Below, piece by piece: positions 11,701-21,800 of a stretch of DNA of 64,000 nucleotides (the stretch's first letter is position 1; the number at the start of each line of letters is the position of its first letter). The DNA is from Geosiphon pyriformis (taxonomy: Eukaryota > Glomeromycota > Glomeromycetes > Archaeosporales > Geosiphonaceae): assembly GCA_016748015.1 (NCBI GenBank), contig JAAOMT010000776.1, forward strand, positions 366,305-430,304. Direction: 5' to 3'. Under the pieces are notes generated by a model that saw nothing but the letters and a program-made list of their open reading frames with translations, was not told where the DNA came from and made no database searches. Made by a program: the position numbers and the translations under genes.

Positions 11701-11739
11701 AATATATTTCCATTTGAATTTAAAGCAAATGAATCACCA

Positions 11740-12150
11740 TTTCTGCTTAGTAATGCAGCAGTCAATGAACAGAAAGCAATTACTGCTATGTACACAGAAG
11801 CTACAGTAGAAGAAAAACCCATTTGCTTAATCTTAGATAATAGATTGGCTGGAAGTATCATCACTTACTAGCTGATACAACAACTCAAACAAAACATAGA
11901 CAGACCAGCTCAAACAGTTATTGTTACAGCTGATGGTATGAAGAAGACTCCAGTAAGAGAAATTGATGATTTCCTCTTTACAATTGATGGAATCACCATT
12001 CCAGTTAAAGTTCTTGTTATGGATGCATCCCAATACTAAACTCTAGTCGGAAATAATTGGCTTCTCAAGGCCAATGCAAACCTGAACTGGGAAACTCAAG
12101 AACTTAAAATCTCATATCAAGGACAATATATCATAGTACCTGCAACCTGT
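11740..12150 (+). pseudogene. Aspartic protease of element F, catalytic motif lost
   Basis: Same frame as Gag. The retropepsin active site, usually D-S/T-G, reads LILDNRLAGSIITY at 11827-11868: Asp is kept at 11836-11838, but Ser is Asn and Gly is Arg, both explained by single G-to-A changes. Downstream are the flap-like region (TVIVTADGMKKTP) and VGNNWLLKANANLNWE, typical of fungal gypsy proteases. As written it cannot cleave the polyprotein. Confidence 0.85.
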
Positions 12151-12339
12151 GGTATCTTTAACAAATGATCAGAAAAAGCTCCAGTATTTGAATTTGAAGA
12201 AGAAAAGAAAATACCATTTACTGAAACCTACATGGCTCTTGGATCACCATCCAATTGGGCTGAGGAAACAGAACAAGAGATTTTCAAAGAATCAAGAGGA
12301 TGGAAAAAAGTTAGATATTTCACACCAGAACCATGAAAA

Positions 12340-12980
12340 GAACCACCATATATTTCACTAAAATGCAAAAATTGCAAAAAGAAGCTTTCATCAATGGGAG
12401 CATGTATTTTTCCAGAAGAAAAATATGAAACTCGTATCTGTTACTTTTGCAAAGCATGCTATAGAGAACAATTTGGATCTCCAAAAAGAAGTGAAAAATG
12501 GAACAACACACCTTGCCTTACATATAGAGATATGTTACCAGAAGAATGCAACTGGATTGATATTGCAATGAAAGGAGAAGTATGTGATCAAACATGTCAA
12601 TATGCTTTATCAATTTCGGAAAAAGTCAGAAAAGGAACATCATTTGATGCAGCATACAACAGTGCTCTCAATAAACTTTACTACTACCCTTATGATGCTG
12701 AAATGATTTTTGACCTAGCAATGGCATTGATCAATAGAGCCACCCAAGAAGATGTCCGCCAAATGAAAGAAGCTGAATATATTGAGTATACCATGGAATT
12801 AGCTGGATTTAATTATGAAGATAAAGTAGAAACCTACCACCAAATTGCAAACCACACATATCCAACCAAAGAAGCTCAAATTCAATGATTAGAGCAAATA
12901 AACATTTAATTGTGTGAAGAATGTGTTATGCCTTGTGATGACCAATGGTGTTTAGAATGTTATGCTCTTAGTATTCCTCT
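12340..12980 (+). pseudogene. Cys-rich domain between protease and dUTPase of element F
   Basis: About 210 codons with paired cysteines: CKNC at 12364, CYFCKAC near 12440, CLTYRDMLPEECNW near 12520, and a final CEECVMPCDDQWCLEC at 12913-12960. The spacing suggests several zinc-binding clusters. Two nonsense codons lie at 12886-12910. I know this region only as a linker domain of large glomeromycotinan gypsy polyproteins; its role is unknown. Nucleic-acid binding would be a guess. Confidence 0.6.
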
Positions 12981-13109
12981 GCCAGATGAGAATGATGAAA
13001 ATGAAATCGAATTTAGAGTATTTGAACTAGTAGAAAAACTACCAACCTCCCCTATCTATCTTCTTGAAAAGCAACCACCTCTACAACTTAAATATTTTGA
13101 CAACCATGG

Positions 13110-13530
13110 CCAAGGAATTAGACCAGAAAAAGCACACGAAATTGATGCTAGATATGATCTAAAATACCCAGAAAAAGATACTTTGGTTCTTTAACCAAAG
13201 TCCTTGACAAAAATCAATCTCAAAATTGCTCTTGAAATTCCACCAGGAGCAATGATGCAAATTGCCTTCAGATCATTATTGGCAAGCAAAGGAATCAATA
13301 TTAGAGGAGAAGTTATAGATGCAGAATACACTGGAGACATTACCATCATGTTACAAAATGAGACAGACAAACCATTCAAAATTGAACATGCTGAAAAAAT
13401 TGCTCAAGCAATTTACTTACCCTTAATCAACATTTCGAGTTTACAATCAGTAAACAACAGAGAACAATTGGGAAAAAGTAAAAGAAGAACTCAAGGTTTT
13501 GGTTCAACTGGACAATTTACAGTTCCAGTA
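13110..13530 (+). pseudogene. dUTPase domain in the gypsy F polyprotein
   Basis: All five trimeric dUTPase motifs occur in order: motif 1 ARYDL (13147-13161), motif 2 FRSLLASKGI (13267-13296), motif 3 GEVIDAEYTGD with catalytic Asp and Tyr (about 13306-13338), motif 4 EKIAQAI (about 13393-13413), motif 5 RRTQGFGSTG (13483-13512). The enzyme hydrolyses dUTP to dUMP, limiting uracil in new cDNA. Lesions are all transitions: Gly to Arg in motifs 1 and 5, Ser to Phe/Leu in motif 2, and a TAA at 13192-13194 from CAA. The domain lies between the protease/Cys-rich part and RT, in the same frame. Confidence 0.88.
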
Positions 13531-13905
13531 AACATAGCTCTTAATACACAAAATGAATCTCACCAGATTCTTCAACTTCTCCAGCCAATTACCATTTCAC
13601 CTTTTGGAGAACATCACGAAATTTACACTTGCTCAAAACCCACCACTACACAACAAATCTTTGAATCCAATGAACAAATCTGTTTAAAGCATGAAATCTC
13701 AATTCCAAACGTTTATATTCCCAAAGGAATGAAAAAATTTTGAGTTATATTCTACAACCTCAATAATTATCCTATTGTCTTATTAAACAAACTAGAGATT
13801 GAAATCATACACAGCAATATTTTTCAAGATGAAAACCCTTAAATTGTAAGGCACACTCTACTCCCAAATCCAAATATCATTCCCACCACTGAAAACTACT
13901 ATCTT
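13531..13905 (+). pseudogene. Linker between dUTPase and RT of element F
   Basis: Open apart from TGA 13741 and TAA near 13840. Encodes repeated short beta-rich phrases (ISFGEHHEIYT-like; IPNVYIPKGMKKF). It resembles a duplicated barrel segment following the dUTPase, but no catalytic motif is visible. Frame unchanged from Gag. Confidence 0.45.
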
Positions 13906-14875
13906 GTGGAAGAAAAACTCTCTCGTATCAACATGGGTCCCTTAGAACCTCAACAACAAAGACAATTGAAACAATTGATAGCTGAATTTGCAAATATATT
14001 TGCAAAAGACAACAATGACTTGGAAAAAACGGACATTGTTCAACATCAGATCTATACAGGAGATGCTCCACCAAAACATCAACAAGCTTATTGAGTGCCA
14101 CCTGCTAGCCACCAATTCATCAGAGAAGAGGTCCAAAGAATGCTTAATAACAGATTAATTTAATCATCAAGAAGTTCTTGGGCCTCACCAGTAGTTTTAG
14201 TTAAAAAGAAAAACGGAAAAATCAGATTCTGTATTAATTATAGACAACTGAATAGTGTTACAATTGGAGATGCCTACCCTCTTCCAAAAATTGATAACAT
14301 GCTAGATGCTCTAGGAAAAGCCAAGTTTTTCTCAACTTTAGACTTGGAAAGTAAATACTGGCAAGTCAAAATAGACCCAAAAAACCGACCCAAAATAGCA
14401 TTTACCACCCAAGAAGGAAACTATGAGTTCAATGTTATGTCTTTTGAACTCTGCAATGTACCAGCAACATTTCAGTGACTCATGGATGTTGTATATGAAG
14501 AGCTCTTGTGGCAATCAGTAGTTGTCTATCTTGATGATACTAATGTATACTCACCAAACTTTGAAGCCCACCTCATTCACCTGTGAAAAGTTTTTCAACA
14601 ATTATGGAAAGTAGGATTAAAGTTAAACATTGAGAAATGTTACTTTGGAAAAACAAGCTTGATCTTTCTTGGATACATAGTTAGTAAAGATGGAGTCAAA
14701 CCAAATTCAAGAACAATCAGTGCTGTCAAAAACTTTCAAACCCCCAGAAATACCACAAAACTAAAAGGATTTGTAGGATTAGCCTCTTACTATCGAAAAT
14801 TCATAAAAGGATTCTCAGAAATTGCCAAACTACTCAATTATCTTATCAACAAAAACGTGCCATACAAATGAACTG
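13906..14875 (+). pseudogene. Reverse transcriptase of element F
   Basis: Ty3-type RT: INMGPLEPQQQRQL leader, VPPASHQFIREEV, SSWASPVVLVKKKNGKIRF, YPLPKIDNMLDALGKAKFFS, FNVMSFELCNVPATFQ, catalytic YLDD at 14527-14538, FLGYIVSKDGVKPN and the YYRKFIKGFS thumb. Stops include TGA 14092, TAA 14161, TGA 14476 and TGA 14584, all one transition from a sense codon. The catalytic YxDD itself is intact. Confidence 0.9.
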
Positions 14876-15339
14876 AAGAACAACAAAAAGCTTTTGAAAC
14901 TCTCAAAACAAAATTGACAACAGCCCCAGTTCTTGTTTATCCAGACTTCAACAAATAGTTCCAATTAGCCACTGATGCTTTACACATAGCATTTGGTGCC
15001 ATCTTATCACAATTAGATGAAAATAGACAAGAACAAGTCATTGTCTATGCTAGTAGAATACTCAAACCAACAGAACTAAAATACAGCTCAACTGAATTGG
15101 AAGCTGCTGCAGTCATCTGGGCTCTTAAACATTTTCAACAATATCTGAAAAATAGAAAAGAATTTGACATAATAATGGACAACATTGGCCTCAAATGGTT
15201 CAATAAAAAGAAAATTGAACAAAGTGCCAAACAGTCTCAATGGAATGACTTCCTAGCAGACTACAGATATATTGTACACCACAAACCAGGAAAACTACAT
15301 ACCAATATTGATAGCCTCTCAAGAATAAGACAAGATTAA
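14876..15339 (+). pseudogene. RNase H of element F
   Basis: Follows RT in frame: LATDALHIAFGAILSQ (first Asp), SSTELEAAAVIWALKHF (Glu), IIMDNIGLKWF (Asp region, Thr-Asp replaced by Met-Asp) and NIDSLSRIRQ, then TAA 15337-15339. A TAG at 14956-14958 interrupts it. It would remove RNA from the cDNA hybrid. Confidence 0.85.
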
Positions 15340-15397
15340 TACCAACAACAAATTCCACCACAACTTACCAACCTACCAACAAAATAACCAAACAAGA

Positions 15398-16783
15398 ATG
15401 GATCCCAGAAATTACAGCAATCTTAAAAATTATTTGGAGACCCTTACCATGCCAGAAAACTGGTCTCCAAGTAAAAAACATCGTTTACAACACCAATCAA
15501 AACAATATTTCATACACCAGAACAAAATCTATTATAAAAATTACAGAAACCCAAACCAACCACTCAGATTAGTACAAGAGAATGAAAAAGAAACAATTTT
15601 ATACAACATGCACACAGATTTGTCTTCAGCACACTTGGGAAGAGATGGAACAATTCAAAGAACCCTTGAACATTACTTTTGGCCTTACATGCAAAAAGAC
15701 ATTTGACAATATGTAGAATTTTGTAATAGTTGTTAAAGAAGAGAAGGAATTTGCCCCACAGAACCTTTAAATCCAATCAAAGTTGGACAATCTTTTGACA
15801 GAGTTGGAATTGATTTAGTCAGACCATTACCTATCACAATCCAAAAAAATTGTTATATTGCAGTAGTAGTAGATTATCTTACCAAATGGCCTAAAGCTAG
15901 AGCCATTCAAAGAGCAGATGCAAAATCAGTAGCAAATTTCATCTATGAAAACATTATTTGTAGACATGGATGTCCAATTGAACTTTTATCTGATCAAGAA
16001 ACACATTTTGTGAACAACTTGATACAAGAAATTTGTGAATGATTCAATGTCAAAAGATCTTTATCATCACCTTATCACTCTTAAACAAATGGACTTGTAG
16101 AATGTTTTAACAGAACATTGTGTGAATCTCTAACCAAAGTCTCAACAGACTTTGAGCAGGAATGGGATATCTTTATTCCATCAGTGTTACTAGCATACAG
16201 AATGCTAAAACAAGATACTATGAAACACACACTATTTGATCTTACTTATGGAAAGACAGCAACATTACCAATTAATTTCACAATGGAAACATACCCAGTG
16301 CAACCAATCAATAAAGAAAACTTTCAAGAAACATTCCAAAGAAGAGCCTACACTCTTTTCAGTACACTGGAAGGAAAAAAAAGGATAGCAGCAACTCACA
16401 TTGAACATTCTCAAGCTCAACAAAAAGAAAGACATGACAACAAATTACCACTCATATTTAACAAATTTAAAGTTGGAAATAAAGTTCTCTTACACAGAAC
16501 TAAGGCTGAAAAACAATGGAATGGAAAATTTGAAAACAAATGGGATGGACCATTTTATATTCACGAAATTCTAGGCAATGGATCATACAAGTTAGGACTT
16601 GATGACAAAATACTAGCAAAAGTTGCACATAAAGACAGATTGAAACATTATCATTCCAGAAACAATTCTGAAACATTAATTCCACAAATTGGTACACATT
16701 CCCCTTTAATTAATCCTGAAGATATTCTCCGAAATTTAGAATCAATAATTATAATAGAACAACAACCAAACTTGAACACTTAA
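15398..16783 (+). pseudogene. Integrase of element F in its own +1-frame ORF
   Basis: Starts at ATG 15398 (MDPRNYSNLKNYL), comparable to the MDLDNYS start of family 1, and lies in the +1 frame relative to RNase H after a 58-base gap. HHCC region (HLGRDGTIQRTLEHY, CNSC with the next codon TAA), DDE core GIDLV, LSDQETHF and NGLVECFNRTL with all three acidic residues kept, then a basic C-terminal domain (FENKWDGPFYIHEILGNGSYKL) of the usual integrase tail type. No chromodomain is visible. Stops near 15705-15737, 16042 and 16083. Confidence 0.88.
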
Positions 16784-17039
16784 ATTTTACAATAATTTTT
16801 TAATAAAAACACAAAGATGAAAAATAGTAAATAATTACAAAAAACACCCAAACCCAAAAACAAATAAAAACCTCATATCCAAAAATAATTTTCTTTATTT
16901 TCCTTTTTCATAATTAGTCAATTTTATTATAATTATTCTCCGAAATATTCAACAAATATCTCAAAAGTTAATATTAGTCTTGAAAACACTTTCTGACTTA
17001 TCCATAACGATTAATAGAAGTCAAATTAATTACATTTAG

Positions 17040-17636
17040 AAAGAAACCACAGCCCCAGTAGTAAATCATCCACAGAACTATCACCCCTATAGAAAAAAAA
17101 CAAGAAGTCACTTTGAAAATAAATTACCAAGACTTTTGAAGCAAGCATTGGAAGAAAATCTTTTAATTGCTCCTATTGACATTCCACCAAATGCTACAAT
17201 ACAACAAAAACTTCTACTACTTCTCAATGAACAGAACAATAAACACACCTCTATCTATAAATACTTTCACATTGGAAAGACACTTTATGAACGAAAACTG
17301 GAACTTGAAACAACAAATTTTACTCCTAAAGCTATACAAAAACAAATTCATAATGAATTCAAAACAGCAGCTGAACCAACTAACACTTGCTACAAACTTA
17401 GAGCAGCTTTTAGACTCTATGATTTGTTTAATACTTGTGAAAATGTTCTACAAAATCCAATACTACAACCAATAAAAGTTCAATACATTGGCAAACTCAC
17501 AGAACTAAAATTTCAACAATTTTTAGACCAGATTACTTCAATTATTTTGGATCACTATCTCAATATTACAGATAGTGCTTGGACTTCAACAGAGCTTAGT
17601 TTTGAAGAGGAGATTATGTTACCAGTAGGATTTTAG
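17040..17636 (+). pseudogene. ORF3 of element F (unknown function)
   Basis: Open from 17040 (after TAG 17037-17039) to TAG 17634-17636, about 198 codons, ending inside the 3' LTR that starts at 17617. No ATG near the start is evident. It includes YKYFHIGKTLYERKLELE, then an Ile/Lys/Glu-rich helical stretch and LRAAFRLYDLF, a layout also seen in the family-1 ORF3. No signal peptide or membrane helix. The 256 bases between integrase and this ORF hold no other coding signal. Confidence 0.65.
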
Positions 17637-18606
17637 CTATTAATTAGCATAAAATTACCCTTATAATTCCTATAATTAATTAGCATAATAATATTATTTC
17701 AAATTATCATTTATTATTTCATCAATTATCACATATCACGATTCAATTAAATAATCCAATTAGTATAACAAAAAGTAGGATGATCAAATTACACAATACT
17801 CTGAACTTTGTAACATTCAAAAATTCGCCGAAATTTACAGAAATTTGCCGAAATTTATAGAAATTTGCTGAAATCATAAATAGTTCATCCAAATTAATCA
17901 ATAGTTCAGTGAAATAACTTGTAATCTATCAAAATGTATCTTTAGTTTGCCGAAATTTGAGCAAAAAGAAAAAGTGCAAGTTCATAGACTAGTACTACAA
18001 CAAGTTGTATAAAAGAAGAGCTTTTTTCTTCAAGAAAATGTATCTTACTTTAGATTTATTACTTAGAACCATTTTTATACACACAAAAAGAAATAAATAT
18101 TAAATAATTCGAAAAACCAAATTCTTTAAATTATTGCACTTAGAAAATCTCCAAAACCCAACTAATGTTTTGAAATTGATTAGCTACCAATTTCAGTAAA
18201 CCATTAGTGACTCCAGGCCTGGATAGAAAATGTTCCCTTAATAAAATCCTATTTCTTTTACATTTTTTTTATTTTTCTTTTCTTTTCTTATTACAATCAT
18301 TAGGGTAGCCTACAGACAAGATTCCTGTAAAAAAGTTGACTTTCACAGCAAAGTAACTACATATTTTTAGTGAGCTTTCAGATGAGCAATTACTGGGAAA
18401 GAGTTGACATTTACTACAATGTAACTATACAAAGTAACTGGCATAGAATTGGCCATTCCACTCATAAGCCTAGCAGTTCAAATTATAGGAGATAATTTGA
18501 AAATAAATTCAGTTATTGGAGGTTCAACTACTTCTAGAAAACGTGAATTTGCAACTAACAGACATTTACAATATTCAAGAAAAGAGACCAAAAACCTCCA
18601 GTAACA
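17617..18606 (+). repeat. 3' LTR of element F
   Basis: Same boundaries and ends as the 5' LTR (TGTTACCAG...CAGTAACA). Preceded by the purine tract TTTGAAGAGGAGATTA, the likely plus-strand primer. Two of the GCCGAAA repeats have decayed (GCTGAAA, TATAGAAA). Confidence 0.9.
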
Positions 18607-18809
18607 ATGTGTAGCCATATTGGTCTTTTATTAGTTTAGCCACACTCACAGAACATGACTTTTTTATAAAGCCAATTTACCCAATAATCTATATTACAAG
18701 ATGTGGCTAACCACTAAGTGGTTATGTCTAACTACACACTAGTATAACCAGAAAATCTATGGGATATCATACTACTATACATAGTACTCTTATCACAAAA
18801 GACATTGGT
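18607..18809 (-). other. 3' untranslated end of LINE G
   Basis: Non-coding; on the minus strand contains CTAGTGTGTAGTTAG, TTAGCCACATCTTG and the terminal GTGGCTACACATTG. Very similar blocks end the LINEs at 5422-7060 and 35606-37493 and the ORF1-only elements, marking it as the probable recognition site for the LINE RT. Confidence 0.65.
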
Positions 18810-21800
18810 CAATATATTATTACACCATGTAAACACTTTACCTATTCCTACTATGTGTTTGTTATTATCCCTACTGCCATCTTTTGATGTGTTGTGTATG
18901 TTGGAGCTATTATATAGATTTTTCTTAATTCTGTTATCAATACTCTTGGATTTTTCTCATTCAGTTTGCAATTTGCACTATTCTCCCCATAATCTATTCC
19001 TTGTCTAAGTAACCACCCATTTACATACCTTAATTAATATATTATTGTTAATCTTTAAGTCAATGTTAGCAAAAGCATTAATTCTCCCAAATTGCTTATT
19101 GACCAATCCTCTACATAGCAAATCTATGTTGGATAATGACATAATGTATCTACTAAACAGAGCAATCTTCTTATCAGTGTTTAGGGATTTTTGTCCACCT
19201 TCTACAGCCTGTAATAGGCACTGTATCCACCTATTTCTTACATCATTAATCAGTATCTTGCTCTTTTGGAAATTCAGAGAGCATTTCCAAAAGTGTCAGT
19301 TGGTTTTCACTTTTCTGTAACATATTTTGCAAAGATTGTTTAGGTATATAAGGGGATATTGGTTGTATAACACCTTTGCTGTTGGCAGTATGTTGTAAAA
19401 TGATTTCATAAGAAATATATGCATTGCTAATAAACCAGCTAAGGTGAAGCCTGATGACATTTTTTCATTCCAGTTCCAGATCTTGGTTGTGCACATCCAA
19501 TCTATATTTTGGTTTAAAGATGCTATTGTCTCTTGAATTTTGTTGTTATCTATCCAATTTAAAGCTGCTTAAAGACTAGTCTGTTTGCTTAGAAAATATT
19601 TAATATTTAAATCCAATTCAATTTCTCTGCAAAAGGGAATATATGTAGTTTCCTTAGCATTGTAGGTCCACCTCACAGTGTCAAGAATGATAGACTTTTT
19701 GGCTAGTTTGTCAGCCTTCTTATTTTCCAATACACTAGTATGAGCAGTCACTTTGTTTATGTTGAGATAAATCCTCTTTTCACTAATAATCACTCTAATT
19801 GCATTCCATGTGTGCCAGTTCAAAGTTTTGAGCTGATTCCTAACAGACAAGAGTATATCTTTAGACAACCATTTCTGAGCCATTAACATTATTGCTTGAC
19901 TATCTGTGTTTATCGTTAGTTTGCATTTGTAAAGTACTGCTTTCAAAGCCAATAACACAGTCTTTGTCTTTGTTTTTGTTGACAATAATGTTCCATCAAC
20001 TGCTATACCAAATTCAGCTTTTATTCTATGTGTTATGAAAGCAGCTCTTCCTCTTGTATTCTCAGATCTAGCTTCTACTATTAAGCCATTTGTTGATATT
20101 TCTATTTCTTTTCTGAACCTCAACTTCTCTCGTATTTCTCTTTATTGTGGTAATAAAGTGTCAAGAATATGGATGTAAATGGTATCTCTTTGTATCATTT
20201 CAAAATCTTCTGGAATTTGATTGGTCAGTTTGTGCATCCCTAATACTTTATATTGTGCTACATTAATGTTTCTGTATTCATTCATAATGATTGTAGACTC
20301 TAAAATCTTAAACCATCTGGGAATTTTACTACTATCATTTTGTCTGTACTTCCTTGTGAAGTCCATTCATGTTATCAATATCTTGTTTTTGTTTTGTATC
20401 TGATGCAGGTACAAAATGTTTTCCTTTCTTAGAAAACTTCTAACTTTAGTGTAGATTGTATCTAAGAGTATAACAGTCTCAATTAAGTACATTTGTGATC
20501 TTGAGGATTCAGTTAACCCATGTATGTTACTATTGTTCCTGAATGAGATGCTCTTTTCCTTCATAATCTGCATAATATTAGCTATTAAATTAATGCCTGG
20601 TCTAGATCGTTCATTGGTGGAATATTCAAGTATATTATGGGCTGATTATCTTTGTGTCTGTAAGTTGGCTAGTCTGATTTTTGTAGCCATTCCAGCAATA
20701 TTAGCACTGTTCAATCTAACCAACAAATCTGTGATCTTGCTTTTTGCTTGTATATCATCAACTTTGAACAAGTTATATAAGGCTGAGTGATACATAGTGC
20801 TGGCTGAGAAATCTACTGAAAGTTTTGTCTTTTTCTTCACAGTAGCTGAAATCTTTAAAGTTCATTTTCTAGCCCAACTGTTTAAAATATGGGTCAATTG
20901 AGATCTGAATTCTATTGCTGAACTGAAAACACTGTTAAAAATGTAAATGACCTGTTTCTTAGTGATGTGTTTTTTTCTAATAACTGCACACACTGCTTCA
21001 ATGTCAGATCTTATCATTTTTAGAACAGTGTCATTTTTCTATTTGCTCTAATCCATACCTCCAAGTATTAAATACATATAGATAGATCCAGCAATTTCAA
21101 GATTTGTTTGTTTGGACCAAATTTCAGTGGCTCAACCATTAGTGAATTCTCTTTGGAGGATCTGACTACTATTGTTTCAATTTTATCTAAATTGATTTTT
21201 ATATCCACCATTCTAAAGAAGAAGCTAGCTGTGTTCAGAATACTCTGCATGCCTTGTTTTGAGTTAGTTATCCACACAGTGTTATCAATGAAGGCTAGGT
21301 GATTCACTGATACCAACAGAGATTGTGTATCTGATTGATTGTCCCACTTTTTCTAAGCAGTTGTTAGTTTGTATCCATAACTATAATTGGATTGTTTTAC
21401 TTCACACAATAAGAGGTCATAGAAAATCCTTCACATAATAGGTGAGCTTGTTTTTCTCTAATCCAGTCCATCTTGTACTTGATATTTGTCACTTAACCCA
21501 AATTCAGTTATGATCTTATTGCTTCTATTGTTGTACATCAAGCCAAACAGCTTAGTAAACCTATTGTTCATCTTAATTTTCTTTAGTGTAGCTTCTATGG
21601 ATTTCCATCCCACTAAATCATATGCCTTTTTTATGTTCTGAAATGTAAACCAGGCCTCATTACCAAATTCTCTTGCATGTTCAACAACAGCATTAATCAC
21701 ATGAATTGGCACTGCTGTGGAGGTATTTTTTAACACTAAGATATTGTAACTTTTTAGAACATTGTGAAGTTTATATGCTTTTGATATCCTTGCAGTTAGA

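Larger units (their letters stand above)
8703..18606 (+). mobile_element. Complete Ty3/gypsy element F, with dUTPase (decayed by nonsense)
   Basis: Two LTRs of 988 and 990 bp with inverted ends TGTTACCAG/CTGGTAACA, a primer-binding site, then Gag, PR, a Cys-rich domain, dUTPase, RT, RNase H, integrase and ORF3, and a purine tract GAAGAGGAGA just before the 3' LTR. Flanks are ATAT (8699-8702) and ATGT (18607-18610), a 4-bp target duplication with one transition. Gag through RNase H is one frame (9934-15339, about 1,800 codons) with point nonsense but no net frameshift. It is inserted in the 3' tail of LINE G. Confidence 0.9.

Noticed and set aside
16118-16783. Chromodomain at the end of the F integrase
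   Set aside because: The tail has the usual basic integrase C-terminal domain, but I see no chromodomain aromatic pattern before the stop.
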